Position numbers and translations under genes: made by a program. Source: a virus. Taken from it: a stretch of DNA of 41,114 nt. Every line of letters starts with the position of its first letter. Position 1 is the stretch's first letter. A model generated the notes under the pieces. The model made no database searches. It had not been told where the DNA came from and worked only from the letters and a program-made list of their open reading frames with translations. The stretch spans positions 1 to 41,114 of the IMG/VR virus record IMGVR_UViG_3300030000_000287; one strand, given 5' to 3'. Positions 20,536 through 29,079 of the stretch are shown one piece after another.

Positions 20536-21189
20536 ATGGTATTAGGTATAATAATAGTTGTTACAATGTTTTTATTAATAGCAATTATAATAGTAATGAA
20601 TAAATTTATAGATAAAATTTCTGAAAAATTTTTCAAGAATATTTTTTGGAATTATATTATTAAAAATTTGACCAAGCAAGGGATTACAAATTTAGAAGAA
20701 GACATTAATGAAGAAGCAATAATAAGTAGAGTTAGAATATATTATAAAAATCATTATAATTATGAAAATTTGAATTTAATATTGATGAAATTAGAAAACC
20801 AAAAATTAGATAGAATTAAATTTATGATGTCAAATTTTCATGCATTATTAGTAGGTTTGTTAGTAGGCGTTGTTGGATGCTTATCAAGTTTATCAAAAAT
20901 AGATACGAACACGATAGGGTGTGTAGGTTTTATTCTATTGGTGTTAATTGGATCGGGAACATTTAAGGATTTGTTGTCAGAAGGTGAAAATAGTAGATTA
21001 GATATAGCGATTAATATACATAAAAGTGTAATTAGAGAGCAACTAAAGAAAATAGAAGAAGATAAAAAACAGCAAGAAAAAGAAGACGTAATTAAAACGG
21101 ATTTAAAAGAAATACGAGAACATGTATTAGGCGCTAAAAGAGAAACCGAAACCTTAAGAAGAATTTTTGAAACGAAAGCAAATATGTGA
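20536..21189 (+). CDS. Membrane protein with C-terminal coiled coil (217 aa)
   Basis: Start set at ATG 20536, 9 bases after GGGGTG. One N-terminal transmembrane segment (VLGIIIVVTMFLLIAIIIV) and, after about 80 polar residues, two closely spaced ones (HALLVGLLVGVVGCLSSL and TIGCVGFILLVLIGSGTF) are followed by a long charged helix (EQLKKIEEDKKQQEKEDVIK). No family was recognised. A one-gene unit between terminators just before the packaging genes, it may be a lysogen-expressed exclusion or membrane-sensing protein. Confidence 0.6.
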   Translation: MVLGIIIVVTMFLLIAIIIVMNKFIDKISEKFFKNIFWNYIIKNLTKQGITNLEEDINEEAIISRVRIYYKNHYNYENLNLILMKLENQKLDRIKFMMSNFHALLVGLLVGVVGCLSSLSKIDTNTIGCVGFILLVLIGSGTFKDLLSEGENSRLDIAINIHKSVIREQLKKIEEDKKQQEKEDVIKTDLKEIREHVLGAKRETETLRRIFETKANM

Positions 21190-21197
21190 AATTAATT

Positions 21198-21229
21198 AAG
21201 AGCAGTTGAAATATACTGCTCTTTTATTA
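21198..21229 (+). terminator. Terminator before the packaging module
   Basis: AAGAGCAGT (21198-21206) pairs perfectly with ACTGCTCTT (21215-21223), followed by TTATTATG. Confidence 0.9.
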
Positions 21230-21255
21230 TGCAAAAAATTAGGTGATGAATAGTA

Positions 21256-21708
21256 ATGGCATTAATGAAGACCTGTAGCAGATGTCACATGAAGATACCA
21301 TATGATAGTCAGTGTGAATGCATGGTACAAGCAAAGAGAGATAGTTATAAGGACTATAAGAAGAGAAGGAAAGATAAGGATAGGCAGAAGTTATATAGTA
21401 GCAATGCTTGGATTCGGTTGAGGGATATGATATATAGGTCTTGTTATGGAATGTGTGTAGTATGTTTGATAAAGGATAATGAAATAGTAAATGCAACAGC
21501 GTGTCATCATATAGAAGATACTGAAAGTAATACAAGTCGTTGGCTAGATGAAAGTAATCTTCTTGGAGTATGTCAATCATGTCACATGAAGATACATAAG
21601 CAATATGATAAAGATAATAAGAGTAAGAAAGCAATGCAAGATATATTGTTTGGATTACTTAAGAAGTTTGATAAAGAATATGGTGAGAGTTCGGAAGATG
21701 AACAATAA
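21256..21708 (+). CDS. HNH endonuclease of the DNA-packaging module
   Basis: 150 residues. Zinc-binding knuckles C7/C10, C67/C70 and C106/C109 surround the HNH core: H84-H85 (ACHHIEDTE), N101 (DESNLLGVC) and H110/H114 (CHMKIH). HNH proteins next to terminase genes in HK97-type cos phages stimulate terminase cleavage at cos (shown for HK97 gp74 and Gram-positive phages). The gene is directly upstream of a G-rich candidate cos and TerS, so the same role is expected. Confidence 0.92.
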   Translation: MALMKTCSRCHMKIPYDSQCECMVQAKRDSYKDYKKRRKDKDRQKLYSSNAWIRLRDMIYRSCYGMCVVCLIKDNEIVNATACHHIEDTESNTSRWLDESNLLGVCQSCHMKIHKQYDKDNKSKKAMQDILFGLLKKFDKEYGESSEDEQ

Positions 21709-21711
21709 AAG

Positions 21712-21842
21712 ACTCGGGGGAGGGGCAATAAGAAAAAATAGAAACACAGAAAGTCCTTGGTTTTCTCCTACTTCAAAAAATCGCCATTTTCAGATAATTT
21801 GCAGTTAGTTACAAAATTTTACAGAAAGGTAGGTGATAAAAA
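21712..21842 (+). other. Candidate cos region between HNH and terminase
   Basis: CTCGGGGGAGGGGC at 21713-21726 is a striking GC block in an AT-rich genome, placed exactly where HNH-containing cos phages carry their cohesive-end site. The HNH gene stops at 21708, and no convincing protein gene covers 21712-21842; a short overlapping frame to 21808 lacks a ribosome-binding site. The nick positions cannot be told from the sequence. Confidence 0.5.
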
Positions 21843-22310
21843 ATGCCAAATATAAAACCAAGTGCATTACAAAATGGACATAAAAGTAATGAAGAAAAAG
21901 AAGCAAGAAAACATCAAGAGGAATTGTTGAAAGGTAATACAGAAATAACAATAAAGCCACCAAAAGAATTATCAACGAATGGTAAAAAAATATATAAGAA
22001 CATAATTTCTTTATTACCTACTGGATTTTTAAATGGTGGAGATACATTTGTTGTTACAATCGTTGCAGAATCATTAGACCGTATGCAAACCTGTCAAGTG
22101 AAATTGAATGATAATGGTCTATTTACAGAAGCAGGAGAAGAAAATAATGCAGTAAAAACTTATGATAAGTATTCAAAAATATTTGAAAAGTTTTCTGGAA
22201 AATTGGGACTTTCGCCAAAAGATCGTGCATCTTTAGCAGTATTAAATTTAAATCAAGCAGAGGAGTCAAACGATGCAGTATTAAAACTTTTGCGTGGTGA
22301 TAGTCAATGA
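21843..22310 (+). CDS. terS: Terminase small subunit, P27 family
   Basis: 155 residues; ATG at 21843 after AGGTAGGTGATAAAA. It matches the P27/Terminase_4 family (PF05119): LSTNGKKIYKNIISLLPTGF, AESLDRMQTCQVKLNDNGLF, AVKTYDKYSKIFEKFSGKLG and LSPKDRASLAVLNLNQAEES, ending in the usual LLRGD. It recognises the packaging site and hands DNA to TerL. Its stop overlaps the TerL start (ATGA), so the two are translationally coupled. Confidence 0.95.
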   Translation: MPNIKPSALQNGHKSNEEKEARKHQEELLKGNTEITIKPPKELSTNGKKIYKNIISLLPTGFLNGGDTFVVTIVAESLDRMQTCQVKLNDNGLFTEAGEENNAVKTYDKYSKIFEKFSGKLGLSPKDRASLAVLNLNQAEESNDAVLKLLRGDSQ

Positions 22311-24019
22311 TTCTATTAGAGAAGGCACTTAAATATGCTAACGATGTAATAAATGGTGACCAAATAACTACAAAAGAAGTTGTGCAACAATGCACTATTT
22401 TCTTGGATGATTACAACAATAATCAACATTATAAAGATTTTGAATATTATTTTGACGAAAAGAAATTAAAAGTAATAAATGATTTATTGAAACTACTACA
22501 TTTCGCAACTGGCTTTGTAGCTGGTAAACAAGTGTTGGAAAACTTAGCTGATTTTCAATGCTTTTTTGTTGCAAATATTTTCGGGTGGAGATTTAAAGAT
22601 AAGCCTTATAAGTTTAGATATAACGACAATACACTTTTTATAGCCAGAAAGAATTCTAAGACAGCATTAATAGGAATTGTATTTATATTACTATTACTTA
22701 CAGAGCAACAGTATTCAGAATTTTATAGTATATGTTTAACTAAAGAATTATCAGCAGAAATAAAGAAAAGTATGGGACAAATTATAGGAGCAAGTCCACT
22801 GATAAAGAAACATTTTAAAGTATCTACTACTAAAACAGGTAGTATTAAATGCTTAGCTACTGGAAGTTTCTTTGAACCTAGAACATCCGAAGCAGGAAAG
22901 AACAATTCTGTACGTCCTGCATGTTTTGTGTCTGATGAGCATGGTAATTTTAGTGAAAATAGTAACTTTAATGCTATGAAATCAGGAATGAAGAACATTT
23001 TGAATGGTTTAGTTTTTCGTACAACAACTGCTTATGCTATAAATAATTCAATTATGGAAGAAGACTTGGATTATATAAGGAAAGTTTTGGATGGAATCAT
23101 TGATGATAAAAGACAATTTGCACTAATATATTATGCAAGTGAAGAAAATTTATGGAATGATACAGGAATATATCAAGCAAATCCTTTAAGAATAGAAGAA
23201 AATTATGAAACCATGAGAAAAGATAGAGAGATTGCTTTAGAAAAACCTTCTGCAAAAGAAGAATATTTAACAAAAACCATGAATGTATTTGTACAAGAAA
23301 ATAAAGATGAAGCTTATATGGATATGAAACTTTGGAAAGATTGTGGTAGAGATACTATTGACTTTACAGGAAAAGAAGTTGTGGTTGCAGTCGATGGTTC
23401 AATAAGTCTTGACCTAACAAGTGTTTCAATAATGTTTAAAGAAGATGGAGAATACTTTGGAATGTCTCATGGATTCTTACCTAAAGGAAATATGGCAGAA
23501 CGTAGGGAAAAGATTGATTATGAATTAATGAAAAAACAGGGATACTGTGACATTAATGAAGGCATGACCGTGAATTACACTAATTTAGAAAACTACATAA
23601 GAAATATTGAAAGTAAATATAAATGTAAAATAAAGTGTATAGTATCCGATCCTTACAATATGAAACAGACAATGGAGTCTCTTGGAAATGATTATGAAGT
23701 AGTATTATTAACACAGAGTTATACGAACTTAACAGTGGCAACAGGTGGCTTTAGAGATATGGTCTATAATAAAAAGTTCTATTATGAAAAGAATTCTTTA
23801 TTAGATTGGAATGTTTCTAATGCAATTCTAAATTACGGAAAAGCAGGGGCGATAATGTTAGCTAAAGATAAAGCAATGAAAAATAAGAGACGGATAGATA
23901 TGCTAGCCACCCTAATATTTTGCATGACAGAACTTTATATTGAAGAAGAAGAAACCAATTATTTAACAGAAGAATATTTGGATAAATTATATGGAGGAGG
24001 TCAAGATGGAAAAGGTTAA
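22307..24019 (+). CDS. terL: Terminase large subunit (ATPase/nuclease)
   Basis: 570 residues, Terminase_1 family (PF03354). The packaging motor ATPase has a deviant Walker A R114-K-N-S-K-T119 and Walker B CFVSD210-E211. The C-terminal RNase H-like nuclease that cuts cos has D363 (VAVDGS), D448 (VSDPYN) and D531 (RIDML). All key residues are present and the length is normal, so it should be functional. It starts at the ATG that overlaps the TerS stop by four bases. Confidence 0.96.
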   Translation: MILLEKALKYANDVINGDQITTKEVVQQCTIFLDDYNNNQHYKDFEYYFDEKKLKVINDLLKLLHFATGFVAGKQVLENLADFQCFFVANIFGWRFKDKPYKFRYNDNTLFIARKNSKTALIGIVFILLLLTEQQYSEFYSICLTKELSAEIKKSMGQIIGASPLIKKHFKVSTTKTGSIKCLATGSFFEPRTSEAGKNNSVRPACFVSDEHGNFSENSNFNAMKSGMKNILNGLVFRTTTAYAINNSIMEEDLDYIRKVLDGIIDDKRQFALIYYASEENLWNDTGIYQANPLRIEENYETMRKDREIALEKPSAKEEYLTKTMNVFVQENKDEAYMDMKLWKDCGRDTIDFTGKEVVVAVDGSISLDLTSVSIMFKEDGEYFGMSHGFLPKGNMAERREKIDYELMKKQGYCDINEGMTVNYTNLENYIRNIESKYKCKIKCIVSDPYNMKQTMESLGNDYEVVLLTQSYTNLTVATGGFRDMVYNKKFYYEKNSLLDWNVSNAILNYGKAGAIMLAKDKAMKNKRRIDMLATLIFCMTELYIEEEETNYLTEEYLDKLYGGGQDGKG

Positions 24020-24215
24020 ATTAAAATTAAATACAATAAAGCTATTTATAAACCTCAATATAGTAGAAATATTATTAATTGTAGGTTTATTTTTTATTGT
24101 AACAGCAACATTTATGATAAATACAATATTAGCTTTATATGTTATTGGAATTATTTTTGTAGCCTTAGCGATATTTCTAATAAAATATCCAAATAAAAAT
24201 ATGCGAAGGAGGTGA
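24006..24215 (+). CDS. Small membrane protein between TerL and portal (69 aa)
   Basis: ATG at 24006 lies inside the 3' end of terL and is preceded by GGAGGAGGTC. Two hydrophobic segments (IVEILLIVGLFFIVTATFMI and ILALYVIGIIFVALAIFLI) are followed by a basic C-terminus. Tiny membrane proteins at this locus are common in clostridial and bacillar siphophages, but their role is unknown. Confidence 0.7.
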   Translation: MEKVKLKLNTIKLFINLNIVEILLIVGLFFIVTATFMINTILALYVIGIIFVALAIFLIKYPNKNMRRR

Positions 24216-24225
24216 AATATTATAA

Positions 24226-25539
24226 ATGGGATTTATTAAAAATAGAATAGATATTAAAAATGCAACTGCAATTAATACAAATATAGGTTTACAAGATGCA
24301 CAACTATTAAAACTATTAGGAATTGAAGAAGGCAGTTTGACAGGCAAAGAAAGTATGGGAGAGATTACATATTATACTTGTTTAAAAGTTATTAGTGAAA
24401 GCGTAGCAAAACTTCCAATTGTTACTTATAAAACTAATAACGATAGTAAAGGTAAGGAAAAAATAAATGATAGCTATTTAAATTATATTTTGAATGTTGA
24501 GCCTAACCCATATATGACTGCATCAACCTTTTGGCAAGCAGTAGAATTAAATAGGTTACATTTTGGAAACTCTTATTTATATCAGGACTGTTATAAAGTA
24601 GGAAAAAATGCTGGTAAAGTAAAAAGCTTATGGATACTACCTTCAAATGAAGTTACTGTTTGGCAAGATGATGCTGGAATATTTGGACAAGATAATGCTA
24701 TATGGTATATTTGGCAGGATACAAGAGGTAAAGGAAAGCAATACAAATTTAGTATGGGTGAGATATTGCATTTAAAATCTAGTACATCATTTGATGGTAT
24801 TGTTGGAATTCCAGCAAGAGAAATATTAAAAACAAATTTAGAACAAGCACAATATGGAGCAAACTATTTAAAGAAACTTTATTCAAATAATCTTTTTGGA
24901 GATAAAATTCTGCTTCAATACACAGGTAATTTAGATACTAAAGCAGAAAAAGCTATAGCATCTAAAATCGAATCTTTTAGTACAGATAATACAACAAGTG
25001 GAAAATTTATTCCATTACCGATTGGCTTAACGGCTTCTAATTTGTCCAGTAAGCTTACAGACTCGGAATTTTCTGTATTAAATCAAACAAATAGTTTAAA
25101 AATATGTGCTTCACTTGGATTAAATCCAAATCACATTAATGATTATTCAAAATCTAGTTACTCTAATTCAATAAGTCAAAGTTTGGATTTCTTAACAAAT
25201 ACATTAAGTCCAATATTACTTTCATATAGCCAAGAAATGACTAGGAGATTATTAACTACAACAGAGAAAACTACAGGAATGACACTTGAACATGATACAA
25301 AGTCATTATTAAAGTTAGATCCAATTCAACAAACGGATGTATTACAAAAGCAATTGAATAATTTTTTACTAACTCCAAACGAGGGCAGAGAAATTTTAGG
25401 ATATGAATATAGTAATGACCCGAAGGCAGACCAGCTATTGGGAAATGGTGCATCAATATTATTAAATCAAGTAGGTGACCAATATGGAAGTAATTCTAAT
25501 ATAACAGGAGATGGAGGTGATAACAATAATGGAAAATAA
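24226..25539 (+). CDS. Portal protein (HK97 family)
   Basis: 437 residues; ATG at 24226 after AGGAGGTGAAA. It forms the dodecameric ring at the capsid vertex through which DNA passes. Family signatures of PF04860 are visible: YYTCLKVISESVAKLPIVTY near the N-terminus, NPYMTASTFWQAVELNRLHF with GNSYLY, the GLTASNLSSKL segment, LGLNPNHINDYSKSSYSNS and the helical clip/crown region ending NEGREILGYE. The C-terminal Gly/Asn-rich tail overlaps the protease gene start by 11 bases. Confidence 0.95.
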   Translation: MGFIKNRIDIKNATAINTNIGLQDAQLLKLLGIEEGSLTGKESMGEITYYTCLKVISESVAKLPIVTYKTNNDSKGKEKINDSYLNYILNVEPNPYMTASTFWQAVELNRLHFGNSYLYQDCYKVGKNAGKVKSLWILPSNEVTVWQDDAGIFGQDNAIWYIWQDTRGKGKQYKFSMGEILHLKSSTSFDGIVGIPAREILKTNLEQAQYGANYLKKLYSNNLFGDKILLQYTGNLDTKAEKAIASKIESFSTDNTTSGKFIPLPIGLTASNLSSKLTDSEFSVLNQTNSLKICASLGLNPNHINDYSKSSYSNSISQSLDFLTNTLSPILLSYSQEMTRRLLTTTEKTTGMTLEHDTKSLLKLDPIQQTDVLQKQLNNFLLTPNEGREILGYEYSNDPKADQLLGNGASILLNQVGDQYGSNSNITGDGGDNNNGK

Positions 25540-26302
25540 AAAGTTTTATGAATTTAAAAATAAAGCAGAAGACACCTTAGATATAATGGTTTATGGTGAA
25601 ATAGTTAGTGGTGGAATAGATAGTAAATGGGATAGTACAGATGTATGTTTTCAAGATTTTAAAAACGCATTAGATAATTTAGGTAATGCGAAAACATTAA
25701 ATATGTACATAAATTCTGTTGGTGGTAGTGTATTTACAACTCAAGGAATTGTAGCAATGTTACAAAGAGTAAAAGATAAAGGCGTTACTATAAACGCTTA
25801 TTTGGATGGAACTTGTTGTTCATGTTCTTCATTTTTGCCGATGGTTGCTAATAACATATATGCTTATAATTCAAGTATTCTCATGGTGCATAAACCTATG
25901 AATATTGCTATGGGTAATGCTGACGATTTTCAAAGCCAAATTAATGTATTAGATAAAATTGAAGATTCTGTAATGATACCACTTTATATGTCTAAAGCTA
26001 AAGAAGGAACAACAGAACAACAAATTAAAGACTTATTAAGTGCAGAAACTTGGCTAAATGCTAAAGAAATGAGTGACTTATTTGATATTACTATATTAGA
26101 AGAATCTAAAGACTTAGTAGCTTGTTGGAGTGATAAGAATTTATTAAATAAATATAAAAATATTCCACAACAAATTAAAGATTTAGTACAAGTTAAAGAA
26201 ATTGTTGAAGAACCAGTAGAAGATAAAACCGATAATGTAGAAATACAAAATAAAGAAGATCTAGAACTAGCAATAGCAAAATTAAGAATAAAATTACTAT
26301 AA
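25529..26302 (+). CDS. ClpP-like prohead protease (S14)
   Basis: 257 residues. Start set at ATG 25529, 9 bases after GGAGGTG; the in-frame ATG at 25511 overlaps that site. ClpP-fold signatures: YINSVGGSVFTTQGIVAML, the nucleophile S98 in the Cys-rich GTCCSCSSF segment (usually Ala-rich), and H121 in SILMVHKPM, followed by the long helix of the handle region. It matures the capsid by removing the N-terminal delta region of the major capsid protein. The C-terminal acidic extension (EEPVEDKTDNVEIQ) may bind the capsid scaffold. Confidence 0.92.
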   Translation: MENKKFYEFKNKAEDTLDIMVYGEIVSGGIDSKWDSTDVCFQDFKNALDNLGNAKTLNMYINSVGGSVFTTQGIVAMLQRVKDKGVTINAYLDGTCCSCSSFLPMVANNIYAYNSSILMVHKPMNIAMGNADDFQSQINVLDKIEDSVMIPLYMSKAKEGTTEQQIKDLLSAETWLNAKEMSDLFDITILEESKDLVACWSDKNLLNKYKNIPQQIKDLVQVKEIVEEPVEDKTDNVEIQNKEDLELAIAKLRIKLL

Positions 26303-26339
26303 AGAACAGTTTGAAATGATATATAACTGTTCTTTTATT
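26301..26339 (+). terminator. Intra-operon terminator between protease and capsid genes
   Basis: AAAGAACAGTT (26301-26311) pairs perfectly with AACTGTTCTTT (26325-26335), then T residues and ATTATG. It overlaps the protease stop codon. In the middle of a packaging/head operon it probably tunes protease against capsid levels or protects the capsid mRNA end. Confidence 0.8.
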
Positions 26340-26392
26340 ATGTCCAAAAATAAAGAAATAACAAAAATAAATACGAAAAGGTGGTTTTTCAT

Positions 26393-27622
26393 ATGAAAAT
26401 ATCAAACGAATTGAGACAAGAACTAGCACAATTAAAAGCAGAAGCAAAAGATTTAGCTATAAAAGATGGGGTTAAGGCTCTCGAAATTAATGCAAAAGCT
26501 GACGAAATTGATGTAATAGAAGCAAAAATTAGAATTCAAGACAAAGTTGAAGCTGAAGAATTAGCAGAAATTGAAAACAAAATTAAAAATTTAGGAGATA
26601 AGGGAGATGCAAAAGTGGAAGATAAAAATTTAGGATTAATAGTAGCAAAAGCAATTAAAGGAACAGCAACAGTAGATGAAATGACAGAAATTACAAACAT
26701 GGTTGTTGAGGGAGATAGAACAAAAGGTGGAGTAGTAATTACACCTAATATCGCTACTAAAATTATAGAATATCAAGATTCTACAAGAAATTTTGATATT
26801 AGACCATATTTAAATGTAGAACCAGTAGGAACTTTAAAAGGAAGTAGACCAATTGCAGATAATATTCCACAAGCTAGTGGATTTGCTTCACTAGATGAAG
26901 GAACAGAGATACAAGCACTATATGAACCAACATTCACAGATATGTCTTATCAAGTAAGAAAATATGCAGGTTTTATTCCATTAACAAATGAACTTTTAGA
27001 AGATTCAGCAGAAAATATTTTAGGATTTATAACTAGATGGTTGGGTGAAAATGAATTAAATACATATGCGTATCAAGTATTTAATGGTACTGGAACTAAA
27101 TCTGCTCAAGGTATTATGACAGAAGCTAATTCTACTGGATTACTAAAAGATAGTTTTGAAACAATTGAATCAGCACCAGCAATTAAGAAATTTAAGACTA
27201 TATTTAATGTAGATTTAGAAAGTATTTCTAATGCAAACCTAGCAATATACACTAATGCCGATGGATATGATTATTTAGATGGACTTGCAGATTCTACAGG
27301 AAGATTTTATTTACAACCAGATGCAACTGTAAAAAGTGGATTCACATTTTTAGGAAGAGAAATTGTAAAAGTACCTAAGAAATTCCTTGCTAATGTAACA
27401 ACTGGAACTGGTGCAAGTTTAGTGACTAAAGTACCTTTTATAATAGGTTCTCTAAAAGACCTTTATACTATGTTCGATAGAAAGCAAATGTCTATAGAAT
27501 CTTCTAACTTAGCAGGAAATGCTTGGAAAACAGATACAACTGAGGTAAAAGGTATATTCCGATTTGATGGTAAATTCTTAAATACTAAAGCAGTAAAAGT
27601 ATTAACAGCTAAATTAGCTTAG
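26393..27622 (+). CDS. Major capsid protein (HK97 fold)
   Basis: 409 residues from ATG 26393, 9 bases after AAGGTGG (the in-frame upstream start at 26381 overlaps that site). The N-terminal about 65 residues form a charged coiled coil (ELRQELAQLKAEAKDLAIKD), the delta/scaffold domain removed by the protease. The core follows: GGVVITPNIATKIIEYQDST, then SFAS-like ASGFASLDEGTEIQ, YQVRKYAGFIPLTNELLEDS (E-loop/N-arm), then GFTFLGREIVKVPKKFL and DRKQMSIESS near the C-terminus. Strong expression is expected. Confidence 0.95.
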   Translation: MKISNELRQELAQLKAEAKDLAIKDGVKALEINAKADEIDVIEAKIRIQDKVEAEELAEIENKIKNLGDKGDAKVEDKNLGLIVAKAIKGTATVDEMTEITNMVVEGDRTKGGVVITPNIATKIIEYQDSTRNFDIRPYLNVEPVGTLKGSRPIADNIPQASGFASLDEGTEIQALYEPTFTDMSYQVRKYAGFIPLTNELLEDSAENILGFITRWLGENELNTYAYQVFNGTGTKSAQGIMTEANSTGLLKDSFETIESAPAIKKFKTIFNVDLESISNANLAIYTNADGYDYLDGLADSTGRFYLQPDATVKSGFTFLGREIVKVPKKFLANVTTGTGASLVTKVPFIIGSLKDLYTMFDRKQMSIESSNLAGNAWKTDTTEVKGIFRFDGKFLNTKAVKVLTAKLA

Positions 27623-27646
27623 TAAAAAATATTATAAGGGTGATAT

Positions 27647-27697
27647 ATGATTTTAAATAGTTTTTTATTGCCCTTTTTAAGGAAAGGAATGGTGTAA
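27647..27697 (+). CDS. Possible 16-residue leader peptide
   Basis: ATG at 27647 with AAGGGTGAT upstream encodes MILNSFLLPFLRKGMV and ends at a TAA touching the TTG start of the next gene. Translation could couple to the connector gene, whose start codon is the weak TTG. Very short; it may be fortuitous. Confidence 0.25.
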   Translation: MILNSFLLPFLRKGMV

Positions 27698-27976
27698 TTG
27701 ATAGTAAGTTTAGTAGAAGCGAAAACATGGCTCAAGTGTGATTATGAAGATGAAGATTCAGAAATACAATTATTAGTAGATTCAGCAGAAGCTTATTTAC
27801 AAAATGCTACAGGCAAGGTTTTTGATAACACAAATGCTTTAGCTAGGTTATATTGTAGGGTGCTGATTACTGATTGGTTTGAAAATCGTGAACTTATGGC
27901 AGATTCTAAAACATCTGATAAAGTTAGATTTACATTACAATCTATTATTCTTCAATTGCAGTATTCTACTGTATAG
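27698..27976 (+). CDS. Head-tail connector (gp6-like, PF05135)
   Basis: 92 residues from TTG 27698, with AAAGGAATGG upstream. Typical of the HK97 gp6/SPP1 gp15 connector family: VSLVEAKTWLKCDYEDEDSE, then LLVDSAEAYLQNATGKVFDN and a C-terminal helix. It binds below the portal after DNA packaging. Position directly after the major capsid gene is canonical. Confidence 0.88.
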   Translation: MIVSLVEAKTWLKCDYEDEDSEIQLLVDSAEAYLQNATGKVFDNTNALARLYCRVLITDWFENRELMADSKTSDKVRFTLQSIILQLQYSTV

Positions 27977-27984
27977 GTGATTAT

Positions 27985-28329
27985 ATGAGTATAAATATGA
28001 ATGAAAGAATAATAATAAGTAAATATCTTGGAGAAATCCAAAATGATAATGGATTCGATGAAAAAACTTGGGATGATACTTATTATTCTTGTTGGTGTGC
28101 TTTTAGAGAAGTTATCGGTAAGGAATTTATATCTGCTAAAGCTGACAATTCTGAGAATATAGTTACATTTACAGTTAGATATTGCAATAAAACAAAAGCC
28201 TTATTAGTACCAGGAGCAACAAAAGATTATAAAATAATATTTAATAATGCTGATTATGATATTATATTTTCTTCTGATTATAACAATCTGCATAAATTCA
28301 TTGATATAAAAGCAGAAGTAAAGGCTTAA
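27985..28329 (+). CDS. Head-tail adaptor / head closure protein (SPP1 gp16-like)
   Basis: 114 residues. The pattern of an N-terminal MNERIIISKYLGEIQND and a beta-rich core (WCAFREVIGKEFISAKADNS) with a final DIIFSSDYNNLHKFIDIKAE matches Phage_H_T_join (PF05521). It closes the capsid and joins it to the tail. The 17 bases from its ribosome-binding site into its start (AGGTGATTATATGAGTA) recur exactly at the next gene. Confidence 0.85.
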   Translation: MSINMNERIIISKYLGEIQNDNGFDEKTWDDTYYSCWCAFREVIGKEFISAKADNSENIVTFTVRYCNKTKALLVPGATKDYKIIFNNADYDIIFSSDYNNLHKFIDIKAEVKA

Positions 28330-28340
28330 AAGGTGATTAT

Positions 28341-28694
28341 ATGAGTAGTATAGAATTGAGTGGATTTGAAGAGCTAGAAACATTGTTACAAGACATGATA
28401 TTAACTGAAGCTGAGGAAAAAAAGGCAGTAAAAAAATCTATAGATGTGATTGCCAAGGGAGTTGAAAGCAATACTCCTGTTGGTGAAACTGGAAGTACAA
28501 AAAAACAAATAAAAACTACTGTTAGCAAAGATGATTTTTCTATAACTGGAATAGTAAAAATGGGAGCATTTTATACTGGTTTTGAGGAATTTGGGACTAG
28601 TCAGCAAAAGCATCATGTTGGATTCGTGGAAAGGTCTGTAAATAGTTCTCAAAACGAAGCCCTAGAAGTATTAGCAAAAGAATTATTAAAATAG
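28341..28694 (+). CDS. HK97 gp10-like tail-completion protein
   Basis: 117 residues, matching the HK97-gp10_like family (PF04883): MSSIELSGFEELETLLQDM, then VESNTPVGETGSTKKQIKT and the signature AFYTGFEEFGTSQQKHHVGF. It joins or caps the tail terminus. Its translation start region duplicates that of the upstream gene, suggesting similar translation rates. Confidence 0.88.
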   Translation: MSSIELSGFEELETLLQDMILTEAEEKKAVKKSIDVIAKGVESNTPVGETGSTKKQIKTTVSKDDFSITGIVKMGAFYTGFEEFGTSQQKHHVGFVERSVNSSQNEALEVLAKELLK

Positions 28695-28704
28695 AGGTGG
28701 TGTG

Positions 28705-29052
28705 ATGGTTAATATTAAGAAATTAATGAAAGATACTTTATCAGATAATGAAATATTGAATCTTACGGCAGATAAAAAAGTATATTTTCTACATGCCAAT
28801 AGTCCTAAAACACCTTATATTGAGTATGAAATATTTGATGAGAATGGTGAAGAATGGGCAGAAAATAAAGAAATAGCAACTAATTATTATGTACAAGTAG
28901 ATATATTTAACAAAGTAGACTATACAGATTTAGAAAATAAAATTAAAGAAAAAATGATAAACGCTGGCTTTAATAGAAGTAGTTCAGCAGATTTATATGA
29001 AAATGACACACAATTATTTCATAAGGCTATGCGTTTTTTTATTACATTATAA
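28705..29052 (+). CDS. Tail terminator-like protein
   Basis: 115 residues from ATG 28705 behind GAGGTGGTG (an in-frame GTG at 28702 is less likely). Family by position and shape: MVNIKKLMKDTLSDNEILN, PKTPYIEYEIFDENGEEWA, then YYVQVDIFNKVDYTDLENKI and a final beta-hairpin, as in the DUF3168/gpU-like tail terminators encoded between gp10-like and major tail proteins. It sets the end of tail-tube growth. Confidence 0.78.
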   Translation: MVNIKKLMKDTLSDNEILNLTADKKVYFLHANSPKTPYIEYEIFDENGEEWAENKEIATNYYVQVDIFNKVDYTDLENKIKEKMINAGFNRSSSADLYENDTQLFHKAMRFFITL

Positions 29053-29079
29053 AATAAAAATGAAAGTGAGTGATAATAT

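Noticed and set aside
21605-21808. ORF spanning the end of HNH and the G-rich block
   Set aside because: It begins inside the HNH gene without a ribosome-binding site and translates the candidate cos; better explained as noncoding.
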